The translations under genes were made by a program, and so were the position numbers. This document shows, one piece after another, positions 24,540-34,180 of a DNA stretch of 64,000 nt; the first letter of the stretch is position 1, and each line of letters begins with the position of its first letter. The stretch is taken from assembly GCF_003148825.1 (NCBI RefSeq), contig NZ_QGGZ01000001.1, forward strand, positions 1,116,001-1,180,000, in the 5' to 3' direction. Origin of the DNA: Streptomyces sp. CG 926. GTDB taxonomy: Bacteria > Actinomycetota > Actinomycetes > Streptomycetales > Streptomycetaceae. A model generated the notes under the pieces. It worked only from the letters and a program-made list of their open reading frames with translations. It was not told where the DNA came from and did not search any database.

Positions 24540-27428
24540 TCAGCTGCAGCCGCTCGTCGAGCCGCAGCCCTCGCAGATGTAGCAGGAGCCGGCGCGCTGC
24601 ATCTTCGTACCGCAGGAGAAGCAGAGCGGGGCGTCGGCGGAGACGCCGAGCTGCATCTCGACCAGTTCGGCGTTGCTGTGCGCCGTCTTCGGGCCCGGGA
24701 CGGAAGCGGACACGACCGGCTTCGGGGCCGACGGGACCGCGGCCAGCGGGGCCGCCTGCATCAGGGACTCGGTGTCCAGCTCGTCCTCGAGCGGCTCGTA
24801 GGAGCCGGTGTCCAGGTGACGCTGGCGCTCCTCGGCGGTGTGGATGCCGAGGGCCGAACGGGTCTCGAAGGGCAGGAAGTCCAGCGCCAGACGACGGAAG
24901 ATGTAGTCGACGATCGACTGCGCCATCCGCACGTCCGGGTCGTCCGTCATGCCGGCCGGCTCGAAGCGCATGTTCGTGAACTTCGAGACGTACGTCTCCA
25001 GCGGCACGCCGTACTGCAGACCGACCGAAACGGCGATCGAGAAGGCGTCCATCATGCCCGCGAGGGTCGAGCCCTGCTTGGACATCTTCAGGAAGACCTC
25101 GCCCAGGCCGTCGTCCGGGTAGGAGTTCGCCGTCATGTAGCCCTCGGCGCCGCCGACCGTGAAGGAGGTGGTGATGCCGGGGCGGCCCTTGGGGAGGCGC
25201 TTGCGGACGGGGCGGTACTCGATGACCTTCTCGACGGTGGCGCGGATGGTCTCCTCCGCCTTGGCGGTGACCTCCTCCTTCTCCTGCTCCTTCTTCTTCG
25301 CGGAGAGGGGCTGGCCGACCTTGCAGTTGTCGCGGTAGATCGCGAGCGCCTTGACGCCCAGCTTCCACGCCTCGAAGTAGATCTCCTCGATCTCCTCGAC
25401 GGTCGCCGTCTCCGGCATGTTGACCGTCTTCGAGATCGCGCCGGAGATCCAGGGCTGGATCGCAGCCATCATGCGGACGTGGCCCATCGCGGAGATGGAG
25501 CGCTCGCCCATGGCGCAGTCGAACACCGAGTAGTGCTCGGCCTTCAGGCCCGGCGCGTCGACGACCACACCGTGCTCGGCGATGTGCGAGACGATCGCCT
25601 CGATCTGCTCCTCCTGGTAACCCAGGCGGCGCAGGGCCTGCGGGACGGTGCCGTTGACGATCTGCATCGAGCCGCCGCCGACGAGCTTCTTGAACTTGAC
25701 CAGGGCCAGGTCCGGCTCGACACCGGTGGTGTCGCAGGACATCGCGAGACCGATGGTGCCGGTCGGCGCGAGGACGGAGGCCTGGGAGTTACGGAAGCCG
25801 TTCTTCTCGCCGAGGCGCAAGACGTCCTGCCAGGCCTCGGTGGCCGCGGCCCAGATGCTGTTGTCCAGGTCCTCGGTGCGCGGCGCGACGGAGTTGGCGT
25901 CGGCGTGCTGCTTCATGACGCGCTTGTGCGACTCGGCGTTGCGGGCGTAGCCGTCGTACGGGCCGACGACTGCGGCCAGCTCGGCGGAGCGCTTGTACGC
26001 GGTACCGGTCATCAGCGAGGTGATCGACGCGGCGAGGGTGCGGCCGCCGTCGGAGTCGTACGCGTGGCCGGTGGCCATCAGCAGGGCGCCGAGGTTGGCG
26101 TAGCCGATGCCCAGCTGGCGGAAGGCGCGGGTGTTGTCGCCGATCTTCTGCGTCGGGAAGTCCGCGAAGCAGATGGAGATGTCCATCGCGGTGATGACCA
26201 GCTCGACGACCTTGGCGAAGCGCTCGGCGTCGAAGGACTGGTTGCCCTTGCCGTCGTCGTTCAGGAACTTCATCAGGTTGAGCGAGGCGAGGTTGCAGGA
26301 CGTGTTGTCCAGGTGCATGTACTCGCTGCACGGGTTGGACGCGGTGATGCGGCCGGACTCGGGGCAGGTGTGCCAGTTGTTGATCACACCGTCGTACTGG
26401 ATGCCCGGGTCGGCACAGGCCCACGCGGCCTCGGCGAGCTTGCGGAAGAGCGCCTTGGCGTCGACCTTCTCGATGACCTCACCGGTCATCCGGGCCCGCA
26501 GGCCGAACTGGGTGCCGTTCTCGACGGCCGTCATGAACTCGTCGTTCACACGGACGGAGTTGTTGGCGTTCTGGTACTGGACGGACGTGATGTCGTCGCC
26601 GCCCAGGTCCATGTCGAAGCCCGCGTCACGCAGGGCGCGGATCTTCTCCTCCTCCTTCACCTTGGTCTCGATGAAGGCCTCGACGTCGGGGTGGTCCACG
26701 TCCAGGACGACCATCTTGGCCGCGCGGCGGGTGGCGCCACCGGACTTGATCGTTCCGGCGGACGCGTCGGCGCCGCGCATGAAGGAGACCGGGCCGGAGG
26801 CGTTGCCGCCGGAGGAGAGGAGCTCCTTGGAGGAGCGGATGCGGGAGAGGTTCAGGCCGGCGCCGGAGCCGCCCTTGAAGATCATGCCCTCTTCCTTGTA
26901 CCAGTCGAGGATCGACTCCATGGAGTCGTCGACGGCCAGGATGAAGCAGGCGGAGACCTGCTGCGGCTGGGGCGTACCGACGTTGAACCACACCGGGGAG
27001 TTGAAGCTGAAGATCTGGTGGAGCAGGGCGTAGGTCAGCTCGTGCTCGAAGATCTCCGCGTCCGCGGGCGAGGTGAAGTAGTCGAAGTCCTCGCCGGCCT
27101 TCGTGTACGTCTTCACGATCCGGTCGATCAGCTGCTTGAGACCGGTCTCGCGCTGCGGGGTGCCGACCGCGCCGCGGAAGTACTTGCTGGTGACGATGTT
27201 GACCGCGTTCACCGACCAGAAGTCGGGGAACTCCACGCCACGCTGCTCGAAGTTGACCGAGCCGTCGCGCCAGTTGGTCATGACGACGTCACGGCGCTCC
27301 CAGCTCACCTCGTCGTAAGGGTGCACGCCCGGGGTGGTGTGGATGCGCTCGATACGCAGGCCGCCCTTGGCAGCCTTGGTCCCCTTGGCGCGGGAACCAC
27401 GTGCCGAGCTGCTCGCCGTCTCTGTCAT
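24540..27428 (-). CDS. nrdJ: Class II (vitamin B12-dependent) ribonucleotide reductase
   Basis: This 962-residue enzyme reduces ribonucleotides to deoxyribonucleotides with adenosylcobalamin as radical source. Start ATG 27428 is preceded by GGAGGAAG. SFNSPVWFNVG, SACFILAVDDSM, GGSGAGLNLSRIR, the active-site region NPCSEYMHLDNTSCNLASLNL and LAPTGTIG are class II/Ia signatures. The C-terminus ends with a cysteine-rich tail, CFSCGTKMQRAGSCYICEGCG, which relays electrons or binds zinc. It follows nrdR on the same strand with 144 bp between, the standard Streptomyces nrdRJ operon, which I expect to be controlled by NrdR. Confidence 0.96.
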   Translation of the reverse strand: MTETASSSARGSRAKGTKAAKGGLRIERIHTTPGVHPYDEVSWERRDVVMTNWRDGSVNFEQRGVEFPDFWSVNAVNIVTSKYFRGAVGTPQRETGLKQLIDRIVKTYTKAGEDFDYFTSPADAEIFEHELTYALLHQIFSFNSPVWFNVGTPQPQQVSACFILAVDDSMESILDWYKEEGMIFKGGSGAGLNLSRIRSSKELLSSGGNASGPVSFMRGADASAGTIKSGGATRRAAKMVVLDVDHPDVEAFIETKVKEEEKIRALRDAGFDMDLGGDDITSVQYQNANNSVRVNDEFMTAVENGTQFGLRARMTGEVIEKVDAKALFRKLAEAAWACADPGIQYDGVINNWHTCPESGRITASNPCSEYMHLDNTSCNLASLNLMKFLNDDGKGNQSFDAERFAKVVELVITAMDISICFADFPTQKIGDNTRAFRQLGIGYANLGALLMATGHAYDSDGGRTLAASITSLMTGTAYKRSAELAAVVGPYDGYARNAESHKRVMKQHADANSVAPRTEDLDNSIWAAATEAWQDVLRLGEKNGFRNSQASVLAPTGTIGLAMSCDTTGVEPDLALVKFKKLVGGGSMQIVNGTVPQALRRLGYQEEQIEAIVSHIAEHGVVVDAPGLKAEHYSVFDCAMGERSISAMGHVRMMAAIQPWISGAISKTVNMPETATVEEIEEIYFEAWKLGVKALAIYRDNCKVGQPLSAKKKEQEKEEVTAKAEETIRATVEKVIEYRPVRKRLPKGRPGITTSFTVGGAEGYMTANSYPDDGLGEVFLKMSKQGSTLAGMMDAFSIAVSVGLQYGVPLETYVSKFTNMRFEPAGMTDDPDVRMAQSIVDYIFRRLALDFLPFETRSALGIHTAEERQRHLDTGSYEPLEDELDTESLMQAAPLAAVPSAPKPVVSASVPGPKTAHSNAELVEMQLGVSADAPLCFSCGTKMQRAGSCYICEGCGSTSGCS

Positions 27429-27572
27429 GCCGCTTCCTCCCATATGCGGGCAAAAACGCCCTAAAGTGCCATCGATATTCCGCGGCACGGTGCTGTGTCT
27501 TGTATCTACGTCTCTTCGCCTGGCCGATCGGCCGTGTCACGACGCGTGAGCGCCGCGACACGGGTGGTCCGA

Positions 27573-28085
27573 TCAGTCGGCGGCGGAGGCGGGCACGGGG
27601 ACCTGGGCGGTCCTCCCGAGCTCGCACTCTTCAGGATGAGACCGCGGAGTGCGGAGTTCCGCGATGGCGGTCTCGAAGTCTTCAAGGGTGTCGAAAGCTT
27701 TGTAGACGGAAGCGAACCGCAGGTACGCGACCAGGTCGAGCTCCTGCAACGGGCCGAGTATGGCCAGACCCACGTCGTGGGTGGTCAGCTCGGCACTCCC
27801 GGTGGCGCGCAGCGCCTCCTCGACCCGCTGGCCGAGCTTGGCGAGGGCGTCCTCGGTGACCGGCCGCCCCTGGCACGCCTTGCGCACGCCGGAGATGACC
27901 TTGGTACGACTGAAAGGTTCCGTGACGCCGCTGCGCTTGATCACCATCAGCGAGGCCGTCTCCACCGTCGTGAAGCGACGGGAGCAGTCGGGGCACTGAC
28001 GGCGCCGGCGGATCGACGTGCCGTCGTCCGTCGTGCGACTGTCGACGACGCGGCTGTCGGGGTGCCTGCAGAAGGGGCAGTGCAT
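27573..28085 (-). CDS. nrdR: Transcriptional repressor NrdR
   Basis: This 170-residue ATP/dATP-responsive repressor controls ribonucleotide reductase genes. The zinc ribbon is complete: Cys3-Pro-x-Cys6 and Cys31-Pro-x-Cys34, followed by RRFTTVE. The ATP-cone domain follows ([30 protein letters not shown]...) and a C-terminal region [15 protein letters not shown]. It starts the nrdRJ operon. Two candidate NrdR boxes lie 134-165 bp upstream. The last ~15 residues are variable, as usual in the family. Confidence 0.97.
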   Translation of the reverse strand: MHCPFCRHPDSRVVDSRTTDDGTSIRRRRQCPDCSRRFTTVETASLMVIKRSGVTEPFSRTKVISGVRKACQGRPVTEDALAKLGQRVEEALRATGSAELTTHDVGLAILGPLQELDLVAYLRFASVYKAFDTLEDFETAIAELRTPRSHPEECELGRTAQVPVPASAAD

Positions 28086-28218
28086 GGTTCCCTCACCCTT
28101 CGTTTTGGCACGACCGAATCACCCCACGGAGCCCCTGAACGACGGAGGCGGACTCCGTCGGGGGCTCGTGAAGCAGCCACCAGCATATGCGATGCCGAGG
28201 GTCTCGGAAGACCCGAGG

Positions 28219-28266
28219 ACCACAACCTCTGGGTGGCAGCGCTCATCCAACCACTAGATCTTGGGT
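28219..28266 (-). promoter_or_regulatory. Pair of NrdR boxes
   Basis: CCACTAGATCTTGGGT (28251-28266) fits the NrdR consensus pattern acaCwATATCTwGtgt and sits in a longer palindrome with CAACC and GGTTG ends. A weaker copy CCACAACCTCTGGGTG begins exactly 31 bp away at 28220, three helical turns, the usual spacing of NrdR boxes. The second copy is the less certain. Confidence 0.6.
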
Positions 28267-28400
28267 TGTGGCGGATTTGCGCGGCTCTGCGTGTCGCGGC
28301 GTCCGATGGGCGGACACGAGGCCTCCCGGTGCCACACTGGGCGCAGGCCCGGAAGGCGGCGATCCGACCGGGAAGGGTACCGTAAACGGCGGATGTCGAG

Positions 28401-28416
28401 CCGAACCCGCGTTCGG
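28401..28416. promoter_or_regulatory. LexA box (distal)
   Basis: CCGAAC-N4-GTTCGG is a perfect palindrome containing the SOS core GAAC-N4-GTTC, 139 bp before the lexA start. Confidence 0.55.
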
Positions 28417-28476
28417 CCAACCGATCGTCCATACACCTCTTGATATGCACACGCGGGACGATCTCCGATTTTTCAC

Positions 28477-28492
28477 TCGAACGTGTGTTTGG
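28477..28492. promoter_or_regulatory. LexA box (proximal)
   Basis: TCGAAC-N4-GTTTGG has one clear mismatch to the actinobacterial SOS box TCGAAC-N4-GTTCGA. It lies about 60 bp upstream of the lexA start, fitting autoregulation. Confidence 0.75.
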
Positions 28493-28554
28493 CGCAACCT
28501 TTCGAAAGCTACTACCGTTGTCCAGCTAGGGAGAACATTTCGAGAGGGGCCGAC

Positions 28555-29349
28555 GTGACCACCACCGCAGACAGTGCCGCCATCACTGCCCAGAACCGCT
28601 CCCAGAGCCGACTCGAGCCGGTGCATGCCATGAACGACGCAAACCTGAACCCGGATGCGGAGCCCGTAGTACGCCCCGCACGCTCGCTGCCAGGTCGACC
28701 TCCAGGCATCCGCGCCGACAGCTCCGGACTCACGGACCGGCAGCGGAGGGTCATCGAGGTCATTCGCGATTCCGTGCAGCGTCGCGGTTACCCGCCGTCG
28801 ATGCGGGAGATCGGCCAGGCGGTCGGCCTGTCCAGCACCTCCTCCGTCGCACATCAGCTGATGGCCCTGGAGCGCAAGGGCTTCCTGCGCCGTGACCCGC
28901 ACCGCCCGCGGGCCTACGAGGTGCGCGGCTCCGACCAGCCGAGCTCGCAGCCCACGGACACCACCGGCAAGCCCGCCGCCTCCTACGTTCCCCTGGTCGG
29001 CCGGATCGCGGCCGGCGGACCGATCCTCGCCGAGGAGTCGGTCGAGGACGTCTTCCCGCTCCCCCGCCAGCTGGTCGGTGACGGCGAACTCTTCGTCCTC
29101 AAGGTCGTCGGCGACTCGATGATCGAAGCCGCCATCTGTGACGGTGACTGGGTCACGGTACGTCGCCAGCCCGTCGCGGAGAATGGCGACATCGTCGCCG
29201 CGATGCTCGACGGCGAGGCCACGGTCAAGCGATTCAAGCGCGAGGACGGCCATGTCTGGCTCCTCCCGCACAACGCCGCCTACCAGCCGATTCCCGGCGA
29301 CGAGGCGACCATCCTCGGCAAGGTCGTCGCGGTACTGCGTCGGGTCTGA
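28555..29349 (+). CDS. lexA: SOS repressor LexA
   Basis: This 264-residue protein starts at GTG 28555, behind GAGAGGGG. The N-terminal winged helix spans about residues 57-124 ([56 protein letters not shown]). The cleavage site is Ala153-Gly154, and the Ser-Lys dyad is Ser188 ([13 protein letters not shown]) and Lys225. RecA filaments trigger self-cleavage and derepress the SOS genes. An extra ~50-residue N-terminal tail is typical of Streptomyces LexA. A proximal LexA box indicates self-control, and an intrinsic terminator follows. Confidence 0.97.
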   Translation: MTTTADSAAITAQNRSQSRLEPVHAMNDANLNPDAEPVVRPARSLPGRPPGIRADSSGLTDRQRRVIEVIRDSVQRRGYPPSMREIGQAVGLSSTSSVAHQLMALERKGFLRRDPHRPRAYEVRGSDQPSSQPTDTTGKPAASYVPLVGRIAAGGPILAEESVEDVFPLPRQLVGDGELFVLKVVGDSMIEAAICDGDWVTVRRQPVAENGDIVAAMLDGEATVKRFKREDGHVWLLPHNAAYQPIPGDEATILGKVVAVLRRV

Positions 29350-29369
29350 CCCCCGCCGCCCCTATTCAG

Positions 29370-29405
29370 CCCCCGGAACCCACTGCGCCGGTTCCGGGGG
29401 TTGTT
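29370..29405. terminator. lexA/dinG-like bidirectional terminator
   Basis: An 11-bp perfect stem (CCCCCGGAACC) with a 9-nt loop is followed by TTGTT on the plus strand. It sits between the converging lexA and helicase genes. Confidence 0.85.
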
Positions 29406-29432
29406 CATGCCCCGGAACCGGCGGGGACGGGA

Positions 29433-31403
29433 CTACTTTCCGTCGGCCTTGGCCGTCGCGTCGATCGCCGCCAGGGAACGACGGGCCTGATTGCGGTCCG
29501 TGGTGTACCAGAAGTCGGGCAGCGTGGCCCGCAGGAAGCTCCCGTACCGGGCCGTCGCCAGCCGGGGGTCGAGAACCGCGACGACACCCCGGTCGCCCGA
29601 GGCCCGTACGAGACGGCCCGCGCCCTGAGCCATCAGCAGCGCGGCGTGCGTGGCCGCGACGGCCATGAAGCCGTTGCCTCCGTGCTCTTCGACCGACTTC
29701 TGGCGCGCGCTCATCAGCGGGTCGTCGGGGCGCGGGAAGGGGATCCTGTCCATGACGACGAGCTGGCAGCTGGGGCCGGGCACGTCCACGCCCTGCCAGA
29801 GCGAGAGCGTCCCGAACAGGCAGGTCTTCGGGTCGGCGGCGAAGGACTTGATCAGCTCGCCGAGCGTTTCCTCGCCCTGGAGCAGGATCGGGTTGTCGAG
29901 CCGGCCGCGCAGCTCCTCGGCGGCCGCCTTGGCGCCGCGCATCGAGGAGAAGAGACCGAGGGTGCGGCCGCCGGCCGCCTCGATCAGCTCGGCGAGCTCG
30001 TCCATCATGTCGCCGCGGGTTCCCTCGCGGCCCGGCGTGGCCAGGTGCTTGGCGACGTAGAGGATGCCCTGCTTCGGGTAGTCGAAGGGAGAGCCGACGT
30101 CGAGGCCGCGCCAGACGGGTACGTCGTCCCCTTCGACCCCCTCGGCGGACAGGCCGAGGGAGGCCGCGACCCCGTTGAAGTCGCCGCCCAGCTTGAGGGT
30201 GGCGGAGGTGAGGACCACGGAGCGGTCCTCGAACAGCTTCTCGCGCAGCAGGCCGGAGACCGACAGGGGGGCGACCCGGAGGGTGGCGCCGAAGCGGTCG
30301 TGGCGCTCGTACCAGACGACGTCGTACTCGGAGCCGTTGGTGATCCGCTCCGCCACCCCGTGGATGCTCTCCACGGCGGCCAGTGCCTGCTTGCGTACCG
30401 CGTCCTCGTCGTGGACTGACTTGTCCCTGGTCGCCCCGATCGCCGAGATCACATTGCGCGCGGAGTCCCGCAGGGACATCAGCGCGTAGCCGAGGTCCTC
30501 GGGGATCTGCTCCAGCCGGCCGGGGAGCGCCAGCTCCATGACCCGCTCGAACGTTTCGGAGGCGGTCTGCAGGGCGTCCGCAGTCTTCTCGTCGACCAGC
30601 TTGGCGGCACGCTTCACGGCTCGGTTGACCTGGCCCGGGGTGAGTTCGCCGGTGGCGACCCCGGTGACCCGGGAGACCAGCTCGTGGGCCTCGTCCACGA
30701 TCAGCACCTCGTGCTGCGGCAGCACCGGGGCGCCCTCGATGGCGTCGATGGCGAGCAGGGCGTGATTGGTGACGACCACGTCCGCGAGCTTGGCCCGCTC
30801 ACGGGCGGCCTCCGCGAAGCACTCGGCACCGTACGCGCACTTCGTCGCGCCCAGGCACTCGCGGGAGGAGACGGAGATCTGCGACCAGGCCTTGTCCGAG
30901 ACGCCCGGGGTCAGGTCGTCGCGGTCACCGGTCTCGGTCTCGTCCGCCCAGTCGCGCATGCGCAGCAGGTCCTGGCCGAGCTTGCTGGTGGGTGCGGCCG
31001 CCTCGAACTGGTCGAAGAGGCCGTCCTCCTCGTCCTGCGGAGCGCCCTCGTGCAGGCGGTGCAGACAGAGGTAGTTGGACCGGCCCTTGAGCATGGCGAA
31101 CTGCGGGCGGCGGCGCAGCTGCGGGTGCAGTGCCTCCACCGTCCGTGGCAGATCGCGCTCGACGAGCTGCCGCTGGAGGGCGAGGGTCGCCGTGGCGACG
31201 ACCACGCGCTCGCCGTGGGCGAGGGCCGGCACCAGATATCCGAGGGACTTACCGGTGCCGGTACCGGCCTGGATCAGGCGGTGGGAGTTGTCGTCGATCG
31301 CTTCGGCGACGGCTTCGGCCATGGCCACCTGGCCGGGGCGCTCCGTGCCGCCGACGGCGGAGACGGCGGCGTGCAGCAGGTCGGGGAGGGAGGGCTTCGT
31401 CAT
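29433..31403 (-). CDS. DinG/XPD-family ATP-dependent helicase
   Basis: This 656-residue superfamily 2 helicase likely moves 5' to 3'. Start ATG 31403 is chosen because it gives the usual N-terminus (TKPSLPDLLHAAV). Walker A is AGTGTGKS (46-53). A cysteine cluster (NYLC at the front, then ECLGATKCAYGAECF) matches the iron-sulfur cluster of DinG and XPD. VVVTNHALL and the DEAH box IVDEAHEL follow, and motifs V/VI read FGTLSLWQGVDVPG and LMAQGAGRLVRASGDRG. Family members resolve R-loops and forks during DNA damage. Its location next to lexA is suggestive of SOS-linked work, but it faces away from the LexA boxes. Confidence 0.9.
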   Translation of the reverse strand: MTKPSLPDLLHAAVSAVGGTERPGQVAMAEAVAEAIDDNSHRLIQAGTGTGKSLGYLVPALAHGERVVVATATLALQRQLVERDLPRTVEALHPQLRRRPQFAMLKGRSNYLCLHRLHEGAPQDEEDGLFDQFEAAAPTSKLGQDLLRMRDWADETETGDRDDLTPGVSDKAWSQISVSSRECLGATKCAYGAECFAEAARERAKLADVVVTNHALLAIDAIEGAPVLPQHEVLIVDEAHELVSRVTGVATGELTPGQVNRAVKRAAKLVDEKTADALQTASETFERVMELALPGRLEQIPEDLGYALMSLRDSARNVISAIGATRDKSVHDEDAVRKQALAAVESIHGVAERITNGSEYDVVWYERHDRFGATLRVAPLSVSGLLREKLFEDRSVVLTSATLKLGGDFNGVAASLGLSAEGVEGDDVPVWRGLDVGSPFDYPKQGILYVAKHLATPGREGTRGDMMDELAELIEAAGGRTLGLFSSMRGAKAAAEELRGRLDNPILLQGEETLGELIKSFAADPKTCLFGTLSLWQGVDVPGPSCQLVVMDRIPFPRPDDPLMSARQKSVEEHGGNGFMAVAATHAALLMAQGAGRLVRASGDRGVVAVLDPRLATARYGSFLRATLPDFWYTTDRNQARRSLAAIDATAKADGK

Positions 31404-31455
31404 AGCACTGCCAACCCTACGGGGCGGCACCGACAGTGGGCGCACCGGCGAGCAA

Positions 31456-33336
31456 TCATGGCCGGTACAGAGGGTTGGGTACGGTGCCGTGCTGCACGGC
31501 GTGCGGGCGGTCGGGACGGTCCCGGTACCCGTCCTCGTAGAGCCGGTTCCGGTTCAGGCAGAGCCGTCCGATGCGTTCGCCGAGCAGGTCGAAGAGCTCG
31601 TGGCGGTCCTTGAGCTCCGGGAAGCGGGCCTGGTGGCGCAGGATCTCCGCCCGTACGAGGGACCAGAACTCGCTCTCCGGGACGCCGAGGCCGTCCTCGC
31701 ACAGGGCCGAGAGGTAGCGGAAGACGCCGACGAAGAGCCCGGAGTGGATGAACTGGGGCAGGAAGTCCGCGGGCTCGGTGAGCAGCACCGCCCGGACCTC
31801 GTCGGGCAGGGACTCCAGCTCGGGCAGCGGTTCGTCGGTGATGTTCACGTCGTCCACGAAATCCTTGACGGCGAGCCGGACGGGGACGTCGTGCTCGTCG
31901 AAGATCACGATGGTGTTCTCGCCGTGCGGGGAGAACACGGTGCCGTATCGGTAGAGGAAGTGGAGCAGCGGGGGCAGCAGGGCGTCGAAGAGGTGCTGCA
32001 GCCAGACGGCGGGGCTCAGCCCGGACCGGGCGACGAGTTCGGCGGTGAAGGACCGGCCGCGCGGGTCGGTGTGGAGGAGCGAGGCGAGGGTGCGGGCACG
32101 CTCGCCCGGCGCCAGCAGACCGGTGAGGGGCTCGCGCCAGATCGCGCCGAGGAGCTCCTTGTACTGGTACGGGACCTCGGGGAGCTCGTCGTACACGGGG
32201 TGACGGACGGTGACGGAGGCGACCTCGCCGAGCAGGACGACCCGGCACTCGTCCCGGAGGAAGGGGTCGCCGTCGCGGAGGGAGTGGATCCAGGCGGTGA
32301 CGGCGGGGGCCGCGAGCGCGAGGTCGGACGGCAGTCCGCGCCAGACCATGGTGTTGAAGACGGAGAGCGGGAGTTTGACGCTGTGCCGGTCGGGGCGGCT
32401 GAGGTTGAGGAAGGTGCGGACGGACTGCTGCGGGATGCGTACGTCTGGGTCGGCGGGGAGCGGTACCAGGGCACCGGAGGCGAGCGCGGGCGCGAAGAGC
32501 GGGAGGACGACCTCGTCCCATTGCCAGGGGTGGACCGGGAGGTAGAGGTAGTGGAGCGGGTCGAGGCCGCGGTCGCGCAGACACCGGTCGAAGGTGGCCC
32601 GGGTGACGGGGCCGAGCTCGGCGGTGTAGAGGCGGGCGGGATCCTCCAGGCCGGCGGTCCCCCGGTAGGCGGCGAGCGAGGTGTGGGCGGCGAGCCAGGG
32701 CAACCGCTGGCGGGTGCGCGCCTCGGGGGCCCAGGCTGCGGTGTCGGAGGCGGAGAGTCCGATGCGGCCCTTGTTGGGGACGAGCCAGGGGTGGCCGGTC
32801 TGGTGACCTTCGAGGGCGGCGTAGTCGAGGTCGGCGAGGACGTCGGCGGTGAGCGCGGTGTGGTCGAGCCGGGCGTCGGCGGTGAGCTCGCGGACGAGGT
32901 GACCGAGGGTGGGACCGTCGAGGCCGAGGAGGGTACGGGCCCGGATGAGGAAGGCGTACGGGTCCCCGAAGGCGGTCGGGCTGCCGAGGTCGCCGGGCTC
33001 GGTCGGTGCGGGCGGTGAGGTCGGCTCGGGTGCCGGTGGGGTGAGGGTGATCGTGTCCGGAGTGACGTGCCAGCTGCCGTACGAGCGGCGGCGGGCACGG
33101 AAGCCGAGGCTGCTGCCGTCGTCGAGGGCCAGCGTCCAGGCGTCTCCCGAGGCGGCCGGTGCGGGGACTGGACGGATGATCTCCTCGTAGGCGAATTCGC
33201 CGAGCATCTTGGCGAGCAGCCGACGGGCGGCGAAGTCCCAGGTCGCGCGGGTGAGTTCGGGCGGGGTGCAGGGATGCTGGGGCGACGGTGGCACGGCGGG
33301 GTCGGCCGCGTCGGGGGCTACGGGGAAGTTCGGCAC
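31456..33336 (-). CDS. NRPS-independent siderophore synthetase (IucA/IucC family) A
   Basis: This 626-residue enzyme joins a polyamine or amino alcohol to citrate or a similar acid using ATP. I start at GTG 33336 because GAGGAG stands four bases upstream; GTG 33372 is an alternative. Typical motifs are the N-terminal substrate region, YLPVHPWQWDE, RTFLNLSRPDRHSVKLPLSVFNT, SPHGENTIVIFDE and VKDFVDDV. The ferric-reductase-like FhuF C-terminal part is also recognisable. It is the last of four siderophore genes on the strand, after the GNAT gene (98-bp gap). Whether it acts first or second in assembly is not decidable from sequence. Confidence 0.92.
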   Translation of the reverse strand: MPNFPVAPDAADPAVPPSPQHPCTPPELTRATWDFAARRLLAKMLGEFAYEEIIRPVPAPAASGDAWTLALDDGSSLGFRARRRSYGSWHVTPDTITLTPPAPEPTSPPAPTEPGDLGSPTAFGDPYAFLIRARTLLGLDGPTLGHLVRELTADARLDHTALTADVLADLDYAALEGHQTGHPWLVPNKGRIGLSASDTAAWAPEARTRQRLPWLAAHTSLAAYRGTAGLEDPARLYTAELGPVTRATFDRCLRDRGLDPLHYLYLPVHPWQWDEVVLPLFAPALASGALVPLPADPDVRIPQQSVRTFLNLSRPDRHSVKLPLSVFNTMVWRGLPSDLALAAPAVTAWIHSLRDGDPFLRDECRVVLLGEVASVTVRHPVYDELPEVPYQYKELLGAIWREPLTGLLAPGERARTLASLLHTDPRGRSFTAELVARSGLSPAVWLQHLFDALLPPLLHFLYRYGTVFSPHGENTIVIFDEHDVPVRLAVKDFVDDVNITDEPLPELESLPDEVRAVLLTEPADFLPQFIHSGLFVGVFRYLSALCEDGLGVPESEFWSLVRAEILRHQARFPELKDRHELFDLLGERIGRLCLNRNRLYEDGYRDRPDRPHAVQHGTVPNPLYRP

Positions 33337-33434
33337 GGGACTCCTCGGAGGTCGGGAACTTTGCTTCGTCACGCAGAGTTATCGAAGGGAGAGGTGCGAG
33401 CTACCGACGACGGTCGGGGTTTGCGGGGCGGCAC

Positions 33435-34148
33435 TCAGAGGAGATTGCGCAGCACCCGCTCCCGGATCATCAGGGCGGCCCGCTTCTCGGGAAGGTCGAT
33501 TTCCGCGGAGCAGCGGAAACCGGAGCTCAGGAAGGCCGATACGGAGGGGGTGTTGCGGATGTCCGGTTCCGCGACGACGCGTGTGCAGCGGGGGCGGTTG
33601 CCGAGGACCAGGTCGGCGACGGCGCGTAGCAGAGCTGTTCCCAGTCCGCGCCCGCGGTTCGTGCCGTCTCCGATGAGCAGGTGGATACCCATGTCGTGGG
33701 GGCGCGCCGGGTAGTGACCGGAGAGCGGGTCGAGGTCGGCCCGGTAGATCTCCCAGTAGCTCATCGGTGTGCCGTCGAGGAGGCCGAGGCAGGGGATGCT
33801 GCGGCCGTCGCCGTCGAGCTGGGCCCGTAGGTGGGCGGCGGTGATCGCGGCGGGGCCGGCGAGCTCCCAGTAGGCGGCCACTTCGGGATCGTTCATCCAT
33901 CCGGTGAGCAGGTCCAGGTCCCGGCCGGGCCGCACGGGTTCGAGGCGGAAATTTCCGGCGGGTGTGGTGACGCTGCCCCAGATGGCGGGGGAATCGAGCA
34001 GGTCGGCCTCGGCGAGCAGGGGCAACAGGTCCACGTCGAGGCGTTGTTCGCGCATGGTGCCGGTGCCTTCGACGAAGCCTGTGGCAGAGCGGATGTCGTG
34101 GGCGGATCCGGCCGCCGGAGCTGCGGCCGGGGTGTCGGTGGAGGGCAT
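33435..34148 (-). CDS. GNAT acyltransferase of the siderophore operon
   Basis: This 237-residue protein starts at ATG 34148, behind GGAGAAGAG. Residues about 65-237 match the IucB/RhbD-type acyl-CoA acyltransferases that acylate amino-siderophore precursors: FRLEPVRPGRDLDLLTGWMNDPEVAAYWELAGP, DIGIHLLIG-like MGIHLLIGDGTNRGRGLGTALLRA (CoA loop) and RVVAEPDIRNTPSVSAFLSSGF. The N-terminal ~45 residues are low complexity. It lies between the two synthetases, with 32 bp to the upstream gene, so it is part of the operon. It probably N-acetylates or N-succinylates a diamine. Confidence 0.85.
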   Translation of the reverse strand: MPSTDTPAAAPAAGSAHDIRSATGFVEGTGTMREQRLDVDLLPLLAEADLLDSPAIWGSVTTPAGNFRLEPVRPGRDLDLLTGWMNDPEVAAYWELAGPAAITAAHLRAQLDGDGRSIPCLGLLDGTPMSYWEIYRADLDPLSGHYPARPHDMGIHLLIGDGTNRGRGLGTALLRAVADLVLGNRPRCTRVVAEPDIRNTPSVSAFLSSGFRCSAEIDLPEKRAALMIRERVLRNLL

Positions 34149-34180
34149 CGGGGGCTCTTCTCCGCGTCGGCGCCGACGCG

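Larger units (their letters stand above)
28086..28554. promoter_or_regulatory. nrdRJ-lexA divergent control region
   Basis: This 469-bp spacer between divergent nrdR and lexA has no convincing gene. It holds two NrdR-box-like elements (28219-28266) on the nrdR side and two LexA-type palindromes (28401-28416 and 28477-28492) toward lexA. Confidence 0.7.

Noticed and set aside
24519..27464. Open frame of 981 codons on the plus strand opposite nrdJ.
   Set aside because: It is an antisense shadow of nrdJ caused by high GC at third codon positions. Its protein is Arg/Asp/Leu/Val-rich without motifs and nrdJ is unambiguous.
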